Shown here piece after piece: positions 29,601-37,206 of a DNA stretch of 64,000 bases; the first letter of the stretch is position 1; the number at the start of each line of letters is the position of its first letter. This stretch comes from G963704535 sp963704535 (GTDB taxonomy: Bacteria > Chloroflexota > Chloroflexia > Chloroflexales > Roseiflexaceae). The DNA lies in assembly GCA_963704535.1 (NCBI GenBank), contig OY969916.1, positions 9,672,001-9,736,000 on the forward strand, in the 5' to 3' direction. The position numbers were made by a program, and so were the translations under genes. The notes below the pieces were generated by a model. It was not told where the DNA came from. It worked only from the letters and a program-made list of their open reading frames with translations, and did no database searches.

Positions 29601-29825
29601 CCAGGGCTGTTCAGCGCCGCACCGTCGATTGCCCCCAATGGCACGCTTACGTTCACGCCCGCGCCGGGCGCCACCGGCCAGACCACCATCGCAGTCGTGC
29701 TCAAGGACAACGGCGGCACTGCCAATGGTGGCATAGATACCTCGGTGACGCGGTATTTTACGATCTCGATCGGCGCGGCGCGGTTCAACTACTTTATCTA
29801 TGTAGTCTTGTCGCAAGGCCAGTAA
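23670..29825 (+). CDS. Giant secreted Ig-repeat surface protein
   Basis: 2051 residues. A signal peptide (about 1-37) is followed by an N-terminal domain (~50-240), then about six units carrying VAYNSxxNEYLVVWxGDD (~245-690), a DUF11 domain (DLRITKTLSSPAGPAPGE, ~695-815), five ~203-residue units each made of two Ig-like domains (~825-1840), a cadherin-like domain (NDSVTTTEDTAIIIDPFTND, ~1853) and a last Ig-like domain. The Ig units are nearly identical to each other. No sortase motif is seen. It is probably an adhesin or sheath component. AGGAAAG precedes the ATG; a strong terminator follows the stop. Confidence 0.85.
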   Translation: MQRRTKPFTIPTLLSLVVLIVLASGWSWRGTLGLQRVDAAPRPVQPIMSEQARALALNSLAHVAGGYELTNPGHTATFTRAGLRFNGRNGGPEWRWRLTSIEAAGGAPLDAVEQGAVVPLRLAPGLVAFPRGGLVEQYVARPSSIEQQFIIAQPLDLGGANLVIAGAVQSAGSFETRPNGWLWRNADPARGGRGVVSLGDVRVFDADGRALPARMDVTAQTTHLTVDGAALAAARYPVTIDPEVGTNDFRISDMGPNTTAGYEALQSKVAYNSTTKQFLVVWRGDEQADLQAEIHGQLIDAATGAEVGTNDFLIARIGTAGDPATDAIEPAVAYNSVRNEFLVVFAGDNAPDPAGPPPLIIDTFEIYGQRVAANGSLTGGQLRLSDMGIDDTNGSYDANDPAVAYNAGSDQYLVVWSGDDNTAPLINNELEIWGQVVGYSAGNLVEVGTNDFQISTMGTDGVGTFDAREPSVAYNSAASEYLVVWSGNDAVAQPTGAFEIFGQRLTAAGAPVGTDDFLLGDSGDEAYTPDVAYNSTDNQYLVVWEGDNGAGNDFEIYGQLLNGTGGESGADFQISDAGSTSAFLAQTPAVAYNSAVNEYLVVWKGEDDFGGLIDGEFEAFGKRLNAAGATIEGTLRLSNMGPNGAANSSVQTPDVAYSDFSLNDYLTVWAAESQPTTAAGEAEIWGQLVALQADLRITKTLSSPAGPAPGEAVQYTVTYSNLGPDPVFNIVITDLVPAGVTSPSFSTSGVTGSAPVLRGGTTYIWDVARLNSGQGGTITINGTVGALANGTVVGNTASIATTSVIVDTNAGNGSQTANFTVNTPPTVAMSSAAPNPTNTSPIPVTVTFNESVTGFAAGDITTSNGTVNNFSGSGANYTFNLVPSGQGLVTADIAAGVALDSGSKGNLAATQFSRTYDSVAPTVTINQAAGQADPTTNSPINFTVVFNEVVSGFSSADVSLSGTAGATTAVVSGSGPTYNVAVSGMTTGGPVIATIGAGVATDAAGNGNSASTSTDNTVTFVVDSTPPTVAMSSAAPNPTNSSPIAVTAQFSENVTGFIATDIVAGNATVNNFIAVDGDTYTFNLVPSGQGLVTADIGAGVATDAGGNPNTAATQFSRTYDSVAPAVTINQAAGQADPTLNSPINFTVVFNEVVSGFSSADVTLSGTAGATTVVVSGSGPTYNVAVSGMTTNGTVIATIGAGVATDAAGNGNSASTSTDNTVTFIIDSTQPSVAMSSLALNPTNTSPIAVTAQFSENVTGFIATDIVAGNATVNNFIAVDGDTYTFNLVPSGQGLVTADIGAGVATDVGGNPNNAATQFSRTYDSVAPTVTINQAAGQADPTLNSPINFTVVFNEVVSGFSSADVSLSGTAGATTAVVSGSGPTYNVAVSGMSTNGTVIATIGAGVVSDAAGNGNSVSTSTDNTVTFIFDNTQPSVAMSSLAPNPTNSSPIAVMAQFSENVTGFTAGDITTSNGTISNFVAVDGDTYTFDLVPTGQGLVTADIAAGVAVDGVGNLNDAATQFSRTYDSIGPTVAVDQAAGQADPTAASPVNFTVVFGEPVSGFDSADVTLSGTAGATTAVVSGSSPTYNVAVTGMTVNGTVIVTIGAGVATDATGNSNSASTSADNTVTFVADNTQPSVAMNSAVPNPTNSSPIAVTAQFSKNVIGFIATDIVVSNATVSNFVAVDGDTYTFDLVPSGQGLVTADIAAGVATDVVSNPNLAAAQFSRTYDSVVPTVTINQAAGQADPTTNSPINFTVVFNEPVSGFASADVSLVSTAGAVAAVVSGSGTTYNVAVSGMTTNGTVTASILAKAATDAAGNSSTVSTSTDNTVAFILNRQPVAANDSVTTTEDTAIIIDPFTNDNDVDGDALTVSGMTLPANGSVVDNGDGTVTYTPAPNFNGTDSFTYRASDGNAVSNTAIVTVTVQPVNDAPSFTPGPNLAVEKNSGPYSAVWATASSAGPANESGQTRTFLVTSNSNPGLFSAAPSIAPNGTLTFTPAPGATGQTTIAVVLKDNGGTANGGIDTSVTRYFTISIGAARFNYFIYVVLSQGQ
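26141..29180 (+). repeat. Five in-frame ~609-bp coding repeats
   Basis: The anchor CAGCCGGACGTACGAC (and a variant in the last copy) recurs with starts spaced exactly 609 bp apart, at about 26411, 27020, 27629, 28238 and 28847. Long stretches are identical between copies 2 and 3, and the drift increases in copy 5. Confidence 0.85.
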
Positions 29826-29855
29826 ACCCCCTTGTTAGCCAGTACCTCACGCGGG

Positions 29856-29894
29856 AATGGGCGGATCAGAGATCTGATCCGCCCATTTTGTTTT
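29856..29894 (+). terminator. Intrinsic terminator after the giant surface-protein gene
   Basis: AATGGGCGGATCAG pairs with CTGATCCGCCCATT, followed by TTGTTTT. Confidence 0.85.
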
Positions 29895-29953
29895 CCACGC
29901 TCTCGCTGGTTACATGGCCTGTTTGTTATATCGACGGTGTATACTGTTTCAGC

Positions 29954-30862
29954 ATGATGAGCACAGAAACTACTTCACAATCGATTATTGTCGTCGCACA
30001 CGCGACTATGATGCTGGCGGAGCCGACGATCGGGGCGCGCGCGCTCGGCATCCTCATCGGCGGTGAGCAGGTCCGCTCGCTCCTATCGACCAAAGGGTTT
30101 CTGTTGGTCCAGAGCCATGATGAGCGGCAGGGGTACGTGCCAGCGGCGCTCTGCGCGCCGCTGGCCGTGAGCAATGCCGACGACGGTGCGGCGACCCACG
30201 TGATTCAGCCGGTGTCGTTGTACCATAACCCGTTGCCCGGCAGCCAGGCCGCCCACAAGTGGATCATCCCGCCGGATGAGCAACTGCTGGTCGTTGAGCC
30301 GGCGGGGTCGTTTGTGCAGATCCAGCGCGCCAATGGGCAGCGCGGCTACATCCCCACGATCCTGGCCGACCGGGCGGCGCCGAATCAGGGCACCATCCGC
30401 GTACGCCAGCCGGTGTCGCTCTACCACAGCCCTTCGCCCGGCAGCCAGTACACCATGCTGGTCGCGCCCGAAGAAACGCTGTTGATGCTCGGCAAGGACG
30501 ATCGTTTTGTGCTGGTGCAGCGCGAAGATGGGCAGCTTGGCTACGTTCCGGCAGTGCTGTGCGGCCAAGTGGAGAGCGATGTGTTATTCAAGGTCGGCCC
30601 GATCGACCTGGGGTGGGTGATCGTGGGTGGCGGCTGGGCACTGATCAACTGGAGCGGGCTAGCGGGGCTGATCAACGCGAGCTTTTTTATCGATGCCCCG
30701 CTGAAACCCTACCTCGGCCTCGCGGCCCTGCTTGGCACCGCCGCCGCGCTGTGGTTCGCGAGCCGCCGCCGCCTGGTCGCGCGCTCGTTCACGATCGGCC
30801 TGCTGCTCTGCTACGCTTTCCTCCACCTGGTGTCGGGCGGGTCGGCGACCCTCTGGGAGTAA
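29954..30862 (+). CDS. Membrane-anchored protein with three SH3-like repeats
   Basis: 302 residues from the ATG at 29954; a longer frame begins inside the upstream terminator region and is unlikely. Three bacterial SH3-type units of ~70 residues are visible, two with the matching core QPVSLYHNPLPGSQ and QPVSLYHSPSPGSQ and each ending with GQ(R/L)GY(I/V)P. Three hydrophobic segments at the C-terminus (~205-290) anchor it. Such SH3 domains usually bind cell-wall or protein ligands; no signal peptide is obvious, so whether the domains face in or out is unclear. The PAS-GGDEF-EAL gene follows 122 bp downstream in the same direction. Confidence 0.7.
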   Translation: MMSTETTSQSIIVVAHATMMLAEPTIGARALGILIGGEQVRSLLSTKGFLLVQSHDERQGYVPAALCAPLAVSNADDGAATHVIQPVSLYHNPLPGSQAAHKWIIPPDEQLLVVEPAGSFVQIQRANGQRGYIPTILADRAAPNQGTIRVRQPVSLYHSPSPGSQYTMLVAPEETLLMLGKDDRFVLVQREDGQLGYVPAVLCGQVESDVLFKVGPIDLGWVIVGGGWALINWSGLAGLINASFFIDAPLKPYLGLAALLGTAAALWFASRRRLVARSFTIGLLLCYAFLHLVSGGSATLWE

Positions 30863-30984
30863 AGCCTTCGTGAGCTTCGTGCATCGTCAATGGTTAATCA
30901 ATGGTAATATCGCCTGGCTATAATGACGCTGATTGCCGAGGCCGCTATCGGTCGGTGTCGCAGCAGTGAAAGTCTCGCACGATC

Positions 30985-32799
30985 ATGAATTATGTGATTG
31001 GGATGGTGTTCGCCGGAGTGCTCATCTATACGCTGGGGCACCTGCTGGCGAAACACAGGCGGGTGCTGGCGCGCTTTCGCTCGCTGATGCAGCATGCCTC
31101 GGATGTGGTGGTGGTAGTCGATCTCGACGGCGCGATCCGCTACCAGACGCCGTCGGCTGAACGAATCCTCGGCTATGGTCCCGACGAGCTAGTCGGGCGC
31201 AAGCTCTTCGACCAGATCCATCCAGAAGACTTGGCGCACGTCCGCTTGTTTTGGGAAACGATCGCAGGCCAGCCCGGCGTCACCATAGCGCATGAGTGGC
31301 GTGTTCGGCGCTCGGACGGCGAGTGGCTGCCGGTCGAGACAGTCGGCAACAACCTGGTCCACCACAGGCATATGCGCGGAATCATGCTGAACATGCGCGA
31401 TATTAGCGAGCGCAAAGCGCTGGAGGCCGAGCTGGCGCACCAGGCGCTCCACGACCCGCTCACGAGGCTGCCCAACCGCGCGCTGTTTATGGACCGCCTG
31501 CGCCACGCGCTGGTGCGCGCCCAGCAGCGTCACACGACGATCGCCATCCTGTTTCTTGACCTCGACCGCTTCAAGGTGATCAACGACAGCCTGGGGCACC
31601 ACCTGGGAGACTTCCTGCTGGTCGCGGTGGCGCAGCGGCTGCTGGCGAGCGTGCGGCCAGGCGACACAGTCGCGCGGTTGGGCGGGGATGAGTTTACGAT
31701 CTTGCTTGAGGATGACGCCGACATCCAGGCCGCAGTTGCGGTCGCCGAGCGGATTCAGCAGCAGCTCCAGGCGCCGGTGACGCTCAACGAGCACCAGATG
31801 TTCGTCAGCACCAGCATCGGGATCGTGCTGAGCACCGCCGAGACTGCCGAGCCGGAAAAACTCCTGCGCAGCGCCGACGTCGCGATGTACCGTGCCAAGG
31901 ACAATGGCAAGGCCCACTACGTCGTGTTCGACCGCGCGCTGGACGGGCGGGCCTGGGATCGCCTCGATCTGGAGACTGATGTGCGGCTGGCGGTCGATCA
32001 TAGGCAGTTCCACCTGGTCTACCAACCGATCGTCTGCCTCAAGACCGGGCGCATTAGCGGGTTTGAAGCGCTCCTGCGCTGGAACCACCCGCAGCGCGGC
32101 GCGATCTCGCCGGTCGAGTTTATTCCGCTGGTGGAGGAGCTGGGGCTGATTCTGCCGCTTGGCCGCTGGGTGCTGGCCGAGGCGTGCCGGCAGGCGCAGG
32201 TGTGGCGGCTCCAGTACCCGGATCATCCGCCGCTGCGCATGTGCGTGAACATCGCGGCGCAGCAGCTCCAGCATCCCACGCTGATCGACGACATCACCGG
32301 CGCGCTGTGCGAGGCGGGCCTGGAGCCTGAGTGCCTCCAGCTTGAGATGACCGAGAGCAATATGATGCAGGGCGGAGAGGCGACGGTCGCGACCCTGCAC
32401 GAGCTGAAACGGTTGGGGATGCGGCTGTCCACCGACGATTTTGGGACCGGCTACTCCTCCCTGGCGTACCTGAGGCTGTTCCCGATCGACACACTCAAGA
32501 TCGACCGCTCCTTCGTGAGCCGGCTCGGCAGCGCCAGCGAGGACGCCGCGATCGTGCGGGCGATTGGCATGCTGGCCCACACGCTCAACTTGCAGGTGGT
32601 CGGCGAGGGGATTGAGACCGCCGAGCAACTGGTGGTGCTGCACGAGCTGGGGTGCCAGTATGGCCAGGGTTTCTATTTCTCGCGCCCGGTGCCGCCGGAA
32701 AGCGCCGGCGCCCTGCTCGCCCGCCCGCCCGTCTGGGCCGACCAGCAGTCGATCTTGCTGCCCCGGCAATCCGGGGTCCTGGTGTCAGACCCGGCCTGA
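30985..32799 (+). CDS. PAS-GGDEF-EAL c-di-GMP signalling protein
   Basis: 604 residues. One membrane helix (MVFAGVLIYTLGHLLA), a PAS domain (~30-150, DVVVVVDLDGAIRYQTPSAE), a GGDEF domain with intact RLGGDEF (~232), and an EAL domain with FEALLRWNHP (~360), LEMTESNM, and DDFGTGYSSLAYLR. All main catalytic residues of both domains look intact, so it may be bifunctional, making or degrading c-di-GMP. A TATAAT lies at 30918-30923. Unlike the other GGDEF gene in the window, its leader carries no GEMM aptamer. A strong terminator follows. Confidence 0.92.
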   Translation: MNYVIGMVFAGVLIYTLGHLLAKHRRVLARFRSLMQHASDVVVVVDLDGAIRYQTPSAERILGYGPDELVGRKLFDQIHPEDLAHVRLFWETIAGQPGVTIAHEWRVRRSDGEWLPVETVGNNLVHHRHMRGIMLNMRDISERKALEAELAHQALHDPLTRLPNRALFMDRLRHALVRAQQRHTTIAILFLDLDRFKVINDSLGHHLGDFLLVAVAQRLLASVRPGDTVARLGGDEFTILLEDDADIQAAVAVAERIQQQLQAPVTLNEHQMFVSTSIGIVLSTAETAEPEKLLRSADVAMYRAKDNGKAHYVVFDRALDGRAWDRLDLETDVRLAVDHRQFHLVYQPIVCLKTGRISGFEALLRWNHPQRGAISPVEFIPLVEELGLILPLGRWVLAEACRQAQVWRLQYPDHPPLRMCVNIAAQQLQHPTLIDDITGALCEAGLEPECLQLEMTESNMMQGGEATVATLHELKRLGMRLSTDDFGTGYSSLAYLRLFPIDTLKIDRSFVSRLGSASEDAAIVRAIGMLAHTLNLQVVGEGIETAEQLVVLHELGCQYGQGFYFSRPVPPESAGALLARPPVWADQQSILLPRQSGVLVSDPA

Positions 32800-32828
32800 T
32801 CTGGCTCAAGCAGCGCGTGGCCCATATG

Positions 32829-32872
32829 GATCGACGCCGCAGGGTGATGCACCCTGCGGCGTCGATCTTTTT
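32829..32872 (+). terminator. Intrinsic terminator after PAS-GGDEF-EAL
   Basis: GATCGACGCCGCAGGGTG, a three-base loop, and the exact complement form an 18-bp stem followed by five T. Confidence 0.9.
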
Positions 32873-32894
32873 CGATCAAACCCGGCGAGTCTGC

Positions 32895-32960
32895 TCTGGG
32901 AAAAAAGGGGGTTTGAGGGGGTAGCCCCCTCAGTCTCTCCCACCCACATTGTAAAGTAAT
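32895..32960. repeat. Miniature inverted-repeat element, subfamily A
   Basis: Core TTTGAGGGGGTAGCCCCCTC, right part CCCACATTGTAAAGTAATACGG. Confidence 0.7.
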
Positions 32961-33041
32961 ACGGCGGCGACAGACTTGTATGCTATACTAGCGCCTATCC
33001 ACGCTTCCCGGTTCAAAGAGCGACAAAGCAAAGGAGACGCC

Positions 33042-34236
33042 ATGTTCGCCGAAGAAGTGATCGCCGACGATCAGCGCTATATTCTGCAAGTCTACCCGCG
33101 CCCGAACTTTGTGGTCGAGCGGGGCGAGGGGTGCTACCTGATCGACACCGAGGGGCGCCGCTATCTCGACTGCGTCGCGGGCATCGCCGTCAACGCGCTG
33201 GGCTACGGCGACGCCGAGGTGTCCAGGACGGTGGCCGAGCAGGCGGCCCGGCTCATCCACACCTCGAACCTGTACTACACCCGGCCGAGCGCCGAACTGG
33301 CCAAATCGTTGGTCGAGCACTCGTTCGCCGACCGAGTGTTCTTCACCAACAGCGGCGCCGAGTTCGATCGAGGGCGCGCTCAAGTTCAGCCGCAAGTACG
33401 CCCGCGAGCATCACGGCGAGGGCAAGACTGCCGTAGTCGCGTTCAGCGGCTCGTTCCACGGCCGCACCATGGGCGCGGTCGCGATCACCCACCGCGAGAA
33501 GTACCGCCAGCCGTTCGAGCCGCTGATGCCGGGAGTGCGCTTTGTCGAGTATAACGACCTGGCTGCGGCCCAGGCGGCGATCGGCGAGGACGTGTGCGCG
33601 GTGGTCGTCGAGCCGGTGCAGGGCGAGGGCGGGCTGAGTGCGGCGTCGCCGGAGTTTCTGCGCGAGCTGCGCGCCCGCTGCGACCAGGTCGGGGCGCTGC
33701 TGGTGTTCGACGAGATTCAGTGCGGGATGGGGCGCACCGGCACGCTATGGGCCCACGAGCCCTACGGCGTCCGGCCGGACCTGATGACGATCGCCAAGCC
33801 GCTGGGCGGTGGGCTGCCGATCGGCGCGATCCTCATGACCCAGGCGGTCGCCGACGCGATCCACCCCGGCGAGCACGGCACGACCTTCGGCGGCGGCCCG
33901 CTGGTTACCGCCGTGGCGCAGGTGGTGTTCCAGCGCATCGCCGACCCGGCGTTCCTGGCGCACGTTCGCGAGGTGAGCGACTATCTCGACGAGGCGCTGG
34001 GCGACTTCGCCGGCACGCACCCGGCGGTGGTCGAGCTGCGCGGGCGCGGGCTGATGCGCGGCATCCGCGTGCGCGGCTCGGCAGGGGCTATCCGCGAGGC
34101 CGGGCACGATCTGGGCCTGCTGGTCGCCACCGCCGGCGACGATGTCGTGCGGCTGGTGCCGCCGCTGATCTTCGAGCGACAGCATGTGGACGAGGCGATC
34201 GAGAAGCTTGGGCAGGCGATGCAGGTGATTAAGTAA
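33042..34236 (+). CDS. Class III PLP aminotransferase (acetylornithine/4-aminobutyrate type), frameshifted
   Basis: Repaired length 397 residues, normal for ArgD-like enzymes. YLDCVAGIAVNALGYG and FFTNSGAE at the N-terminal half, FDEIQCGMGRTGTLWAHE (the PLP-binding Asp), and TIAKPLGGGLPIGAI with the PLP lysine (~residue 251). The GIAVNALG motif favours acetylornithine or LysW-type aminotransferases of arginine/lysine synthesis, but no neighbour supports a pathway. AGGAG lies 6 nt before the ATG. In the given sequence GCCGAGTTCGATC (33357-33369) carries one extra T: GAGTC restores SGAESIEGALKF. The first half stops at about 33554 without repair. Confidence 0.8.
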
Positions 34237-34242
34237 ACCTGT

Positions 34243-34300
34243 TTGACCGTGGTCAGTTGTCCGTGGTCAGTTGTCCCTTGCAACGGACCACGGACATGAT
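34243..34300. repeat. Heptamer array (GTCAGTTGTCCGTG) as hairpin
   Basis: CCGTGGTCAGTTGTCCGTGG and the downstream AACGGACCACGGACA are partly complementary. The same words occur inside the megasynthase at 60563-60657 and 60861-60955. A fragment of a subfamily A element follows at about 34303-34335. Confidence 0.7.
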
Positions 34301-34335
34301 TCCTAAAACTCCCCTTTTCAAACTGTCTCTTCGTT

Positions 34336-34935
34336 TTAGCGCCAGGCCGGCGCCCCCAAGAACGCATCAGGGTTGTGGAGCATCTGGTAGGCCGCCACGG
34401 GCGTCGCCAGCGAGAGCCATAGGAAGAGCGTCGCGAACGAGAGCGCGATCTTGGGGTCGAGCTTCGCGCTCAGCACGATGCTGGCGATCGTCAGCGCGTA
34501 CATGCTGAAGGTCCATGCGAACGCTAGGGTCGGGCTTTCCAGGCCGAAGTAGACGTAGGAGAATGTGGCGAAGATGCCCCAGCTTGCCCCTTGTAACCAC
34601 AGCAGCGTGCGGCGATGAGGCGTCTCGGCGGGCAGATTCAGCAGCCGCAGGTTGCCCCACAGGACGCTCATATTGTTGATCAGCCACGCCGGGCCGAAGA
34701 CCCAATTAGGCGGGGCAAACGGCGCCTGGCGGCTGGAATTGTAGATCGCGGTGTTTCCAACCATGGGAGCCTGGATAAGCTGCATCGCGACCTCGAACGC
34801 GGCGGCGTGCCACCAGCGGTAGCGATCGGGCTGAATGAACGTCCGGGCGCTGGTCGCCAGGGAGGCGCCAGCCGCCGACGCTCGGCCGGCGAGTTGGCTT
34901 GTCAGCGCTGTGGTCGCGGGAATAAGTTTGATCAT
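34336..34935 (-). CDS. TspO/MBR-like membrane protein
   Basis: 199 residues. FAPPNWVFGPAWLINNMSV matches the PPxWxFxPxW signature of TspO/MBR proteins, and about five hydrophobic segments follow or surround it. The N-terminal ~45 residues are longer than in typical ~160-residue TspO. In other bacteria TspO binds tetrapyrroles and modulates porphyrin or stress responses; here that is only inferred. AAGGAG lies upstream of the ATG. The cobalamin gene nearby (37.2 kb) is tetrapyrrole-related but not in the same operon. Confidence 0.7.
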   Translation of the reverse strand: MIKLIPATTALTSQLAGRASAAGASLATSARTFIQPDRYRWWHAAAFEVAMQLIQAPMVGNTAIYNSSRQAPFAPPNWVFGPAWLINNMSVLWGNLRLLNLPAETPHRRTLLWLQGASWGIFATFSYVYFGLESPTLAFAWTFSMYALTIASIVLSAKLDPKIALSFATLFLWLSLATPVAAYQMLHNPDAFLGAPAWR

Positions 34936-35057
34936 GTTCTTGCTCCTTCTCTAAACTCCCCTTATCTTACCGGATTTACGCGGTCATCGAGCAAATGTGG
35001 CTTCAGCCTTCGGCAGCCCTTCGACAGGCTCAGGAGCCGCAGTACTTTATTCTTCTC

Positions 35058-35133
35058 TTTATCGTGGATTTTCGCCCGGACGGGCGAAAATCCACGATAA
35101 AAACATATGAAGTACCTTGCTGCCGCAGGCAAG
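35058..35133. repeat. Long perfect hairpin element (copy 2 of 2)
   Basis: Arms 35058-35078 and 35081-35101 (TTTATCGTGGATTTTCGCCC and complement) form a 21-bp stem. The flank ATGAAGTACCTTGCTGCCGC with AGGCAA is the reverse complement of that at 7860-7885. Just upstream, CCCTTCGACAGGCTCAGG (35018-35035) is another common short hairpin word. Confidence 0.75.
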
Positions 35134-35187
35134 AGCAGGGTTGTCGATGCCACCGCGTAACTCCTGCTATCTTACGCGCGCCACGCC

Positions 35188-37047
35188 TCAGTGGATGCGA
35201 TTCGCGAACGCGGCGCCGAAGAACTCGGCCAGCCGCCGGAAGAGGATGTGCTGATTCTTGGGCAGGCTGATGCCGTGGCCCTCGTCCTCGAATGGCAGCA
35301 CCTGGTACTCGACGCCGGCCCGCTCTAGGGCCACGGCCGCCGCGTGGACGTTCTGCGGCGTGACGTTCGGGTCGCGTAGCCCCTGGACGATCAGCAGCCC
35401 GCCCCTGATGCGGTCCACGAAGTGGATCGGCGAGCGCTCGCGGTAGCGTTCGGGGACCTGGTCGGGCCGGCCGCCGAGCATCTCCTCACTGTACGGGCGC
35501 AGGTCGGGTCGGGTGGTCTCGTAGTCGACCACCAGGTCGGCCATGCCGCAGATCGGCGCGGCGGCGGCCACCAACTCCGGCGGGCAGCGGGTGATCTGGC
35601 ACCACGAGGAGTAGCCGCCGTAGGAGGTGCCGGTCACGCCGATCGTGCCGGGCACGGCGATCCCTGCCCGGATCAGCGCCTCGATCCCGGTGCGGATGTC
35701 GTCCTGCTCGCGGCCGCCCCAGCCGTCGGCCTTGATCGCCTCTTGGTAGGCCAGGCTGAAGCCGGTGCTGCCGCGGTAGTTGGGGGCCAGCACGTTGAAG
35801 CCCTGGGCGACAAAGAACTGGGTCTGCGGGTAGATGCTGTCATCGCTGTGGTAGGTCGGGCCGCCGTGGACGTAGACGATCGTGCCCCTGGCCTGGCCGG
35901 CGGGCCGGTAGAGCCAGCCCTGGATCTCCAGGCCGTCGACAGAGGTCCAGCGGAAGTCCTGGGCGGCGGCCAGGTCCTGCGGCTTGAGGGCCGTGCGCTC
36001 CCAGACGCGGGTCAGGCTGACGAAGGACTCGGGCCTGACGTCGTCGAGCGAGAGGCGCACCAGGTCGGCCGGCTGGGTCGAGCTTGAGTACTCGGCGATC
36101 CACTCGCGCTCGGTGATGCGCCGCAGCAGCGTGAGGTTGCCGGGCAGGTCGGGCAGGCGCGTCTCGGTGCCGGTGTCGAGGTCGAGCAGCGAGCAGTGGG
36201 GCCGCGCGCCGCGCATCTCAACGATCACCGCCGGCGCGTCCACGTCGCCGCGCGGGACGAACACCCGCTCGATGTTGCGCTCGGGGTTGTCGATCAGCCA
36301 GCGTACGGAGGGGGTGGACGCATCATCGGGCGCGCGGTCCCACATGCCCACGCGGCGGTAGGTGCCGGCCTCGGCCAGCACCAGCGCGCGCCGGCCGTCG
36401 GGGTGCCAGAATGCCGCCACCTTGGCCTCGGCGCCCACGTTGAGGATCTCGTGATCGTCGGTGCCCTCGATATCGACCATCCAGATCTGTTCGCCCGCGG
36501 GGTGAAGGTCCTGGCGGTCGTAGAGGATATGGGTTCCTTGTTCATTAAGCTCCGGCTCGTAGTAGCTGGCCTTCTCAGGGCGGGCCAACGGCACGCGCTC
36601 GCCGGTCGCTAGGTCGTGGCGGTAGAGCCAGGTCGGCTCGATCTCCTGGCCGGCGGCGTCGACATTGGCGGCGTAGATCAGCCAGCGGCCATTGGGGTGG
36701 AGCTGCCCGCCGCGCAGGAAGTAGTTCGGCGCTGGCTCGGTCAGCGGCCTCATGATGCCGGGCTGGTCCAAGTCGACCTGGAAAAGCTGCATGCGCTCGT
36801 CGCCGTGCTGATCCTGCTGGACCAACACAGCGCGGCTGTCGGGCGTCCAGGAGACCAGCGTGGTGTCTTCGGGCGTGTCGGTCAGGCGGATGGGCGGGGA
36901 CGAGCCGTCGGTCGGGGCGGCGTACACGTCGGCGGCCGGGCCGGCGCGAAACCAGGTCCAGGCGGCCCACTTGCCATCCGGCGAGATCGCCGGGGCGTCG
37001 AGCGACGGCAGGGCCAGCAGGGCGTCGAGGTATTGGTCGGGGGTCAT
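35188..37047 (-). CDS. S9-family serine peptidase (prolyl oligopeptidase/acylaminoacyl peptidase type)
   Basis: 619 residues, no signal peptide, so cytoplasmic. The N-terminal ~380 residues form WD/TolB-like beta-propeller repeats (ISPDGKWAAWTWFRAG; SWTPDSRAVLVQQDQHG). The C-terminal alpha/beta-hydrolase domain has the nucleophile in GVTGTSYGGYSSW (~residue 475), the acid in GLRDPNVTP and the base in EDEGHGISLP, a complete Ser-Asp-His triad. The family cleaves short peptides or N-acylated residues. AAGGAG is 6 nt upstream of the ATG. Confidence 0.93.
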   Translation of the reverse strand: MTPDQYLDALLALPSLDAPAISPDGKWAAWTWFRAGPAADVYAAPTDGSSPPIRLTDTPEDTTLVSWTPDSRAVLVQQDQHGDERMQLFQVDLDQPGIMRPLTEPAPNYFLRGGQLHPNGRWLIYAANVDAAGQEIEPTWLYRHDLATGERVPLARPEKASYYEPELNEQGTHILYDRQDLHPAGEQIWMVDIEGTDDHEILNVGAEAKVAAFWHPDGRRALVLAEAGTYRRVGMWDRAPDDASTPSVRWLIDNPERNIERVFVPRGDVDAPAVIVEMRGARPHCSLLDLDTGTETRLPDLPGNLTLLRRITEREWIAEYSSSTQPADLVRLSLDDVRPESFVSLTRVWERTALKPQDLAAAQDFRWTSVDGLEIQGWLYRPAGQARGTIVYVHGGPTYHSDDSIYPQTQFFVAQGFNVLAPNYRGSTGFSLAYQEAIKADGWGGREQDDIRTGIEALIRAGIAVPGTIGVTGTSYGGYSSWCQITRCPPELVAAAAPICGMADLVVDYETTRPDLRPYSEEMLGGRPDQVPERYRERSPIHFVDRIRGGLLIVQGLRDPNVTPQNVHAAAVALERAGVEYQVLPFEDEGHGISLPKNQHILFRRLAEFFGAAFANRIH

Positions 37048-37059
37048 AGGAACTCCTTA

Positions 37060-37140
37060 CAGTTCGTGGAAAAAAGGGGGCTTGAGGGGGCTGCCCCCTC
37101 AGTCTCCCCTATCCACAGTGTAAAGTAGAACGGCGCCTTC
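37060..37140. repeat. Miniature inverted-repeat element, subfamily A
   Basis: TTACAGTTCGTGG / CCACAGTGTAAAG ends enclose CTTGAGGGGGCTGCCCCCTC. It sits just upstream of the S9 peptidase start and shares GTAAAGTAGAACGG with the 8 kb copy. Confidence 0.75.
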
Positions 37141-37153
37141 CGAAACCCTGTCT

Positions 37154-37206
37154 AGAGATTAGAGATTGGAGATTACGCGCCCCAATCTCCAATCTCTAAT
37201 CTCCAG
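37154..37206. repeat. Heptamer array (AATCTCC)n as a palindrome overlapping a stop codon
   Basis: AGAGATTAGAGATTGGAGAT and CCAATCTCCAATCTCTAATC form a long stem around ACGCGCC. The right arm supplies the last codons and TAG stop of the CbiG-CobJ gene. The same word fills 63243-63323 in the megasynthase. Confidence 0.85.

Noticed and set aside
30863..30984. A second GEMM riboswitch before the PAS-GGDEF-EAL gene
   Set aside because: None of the conserved GCAAAGCC or tetraloop elements is present.
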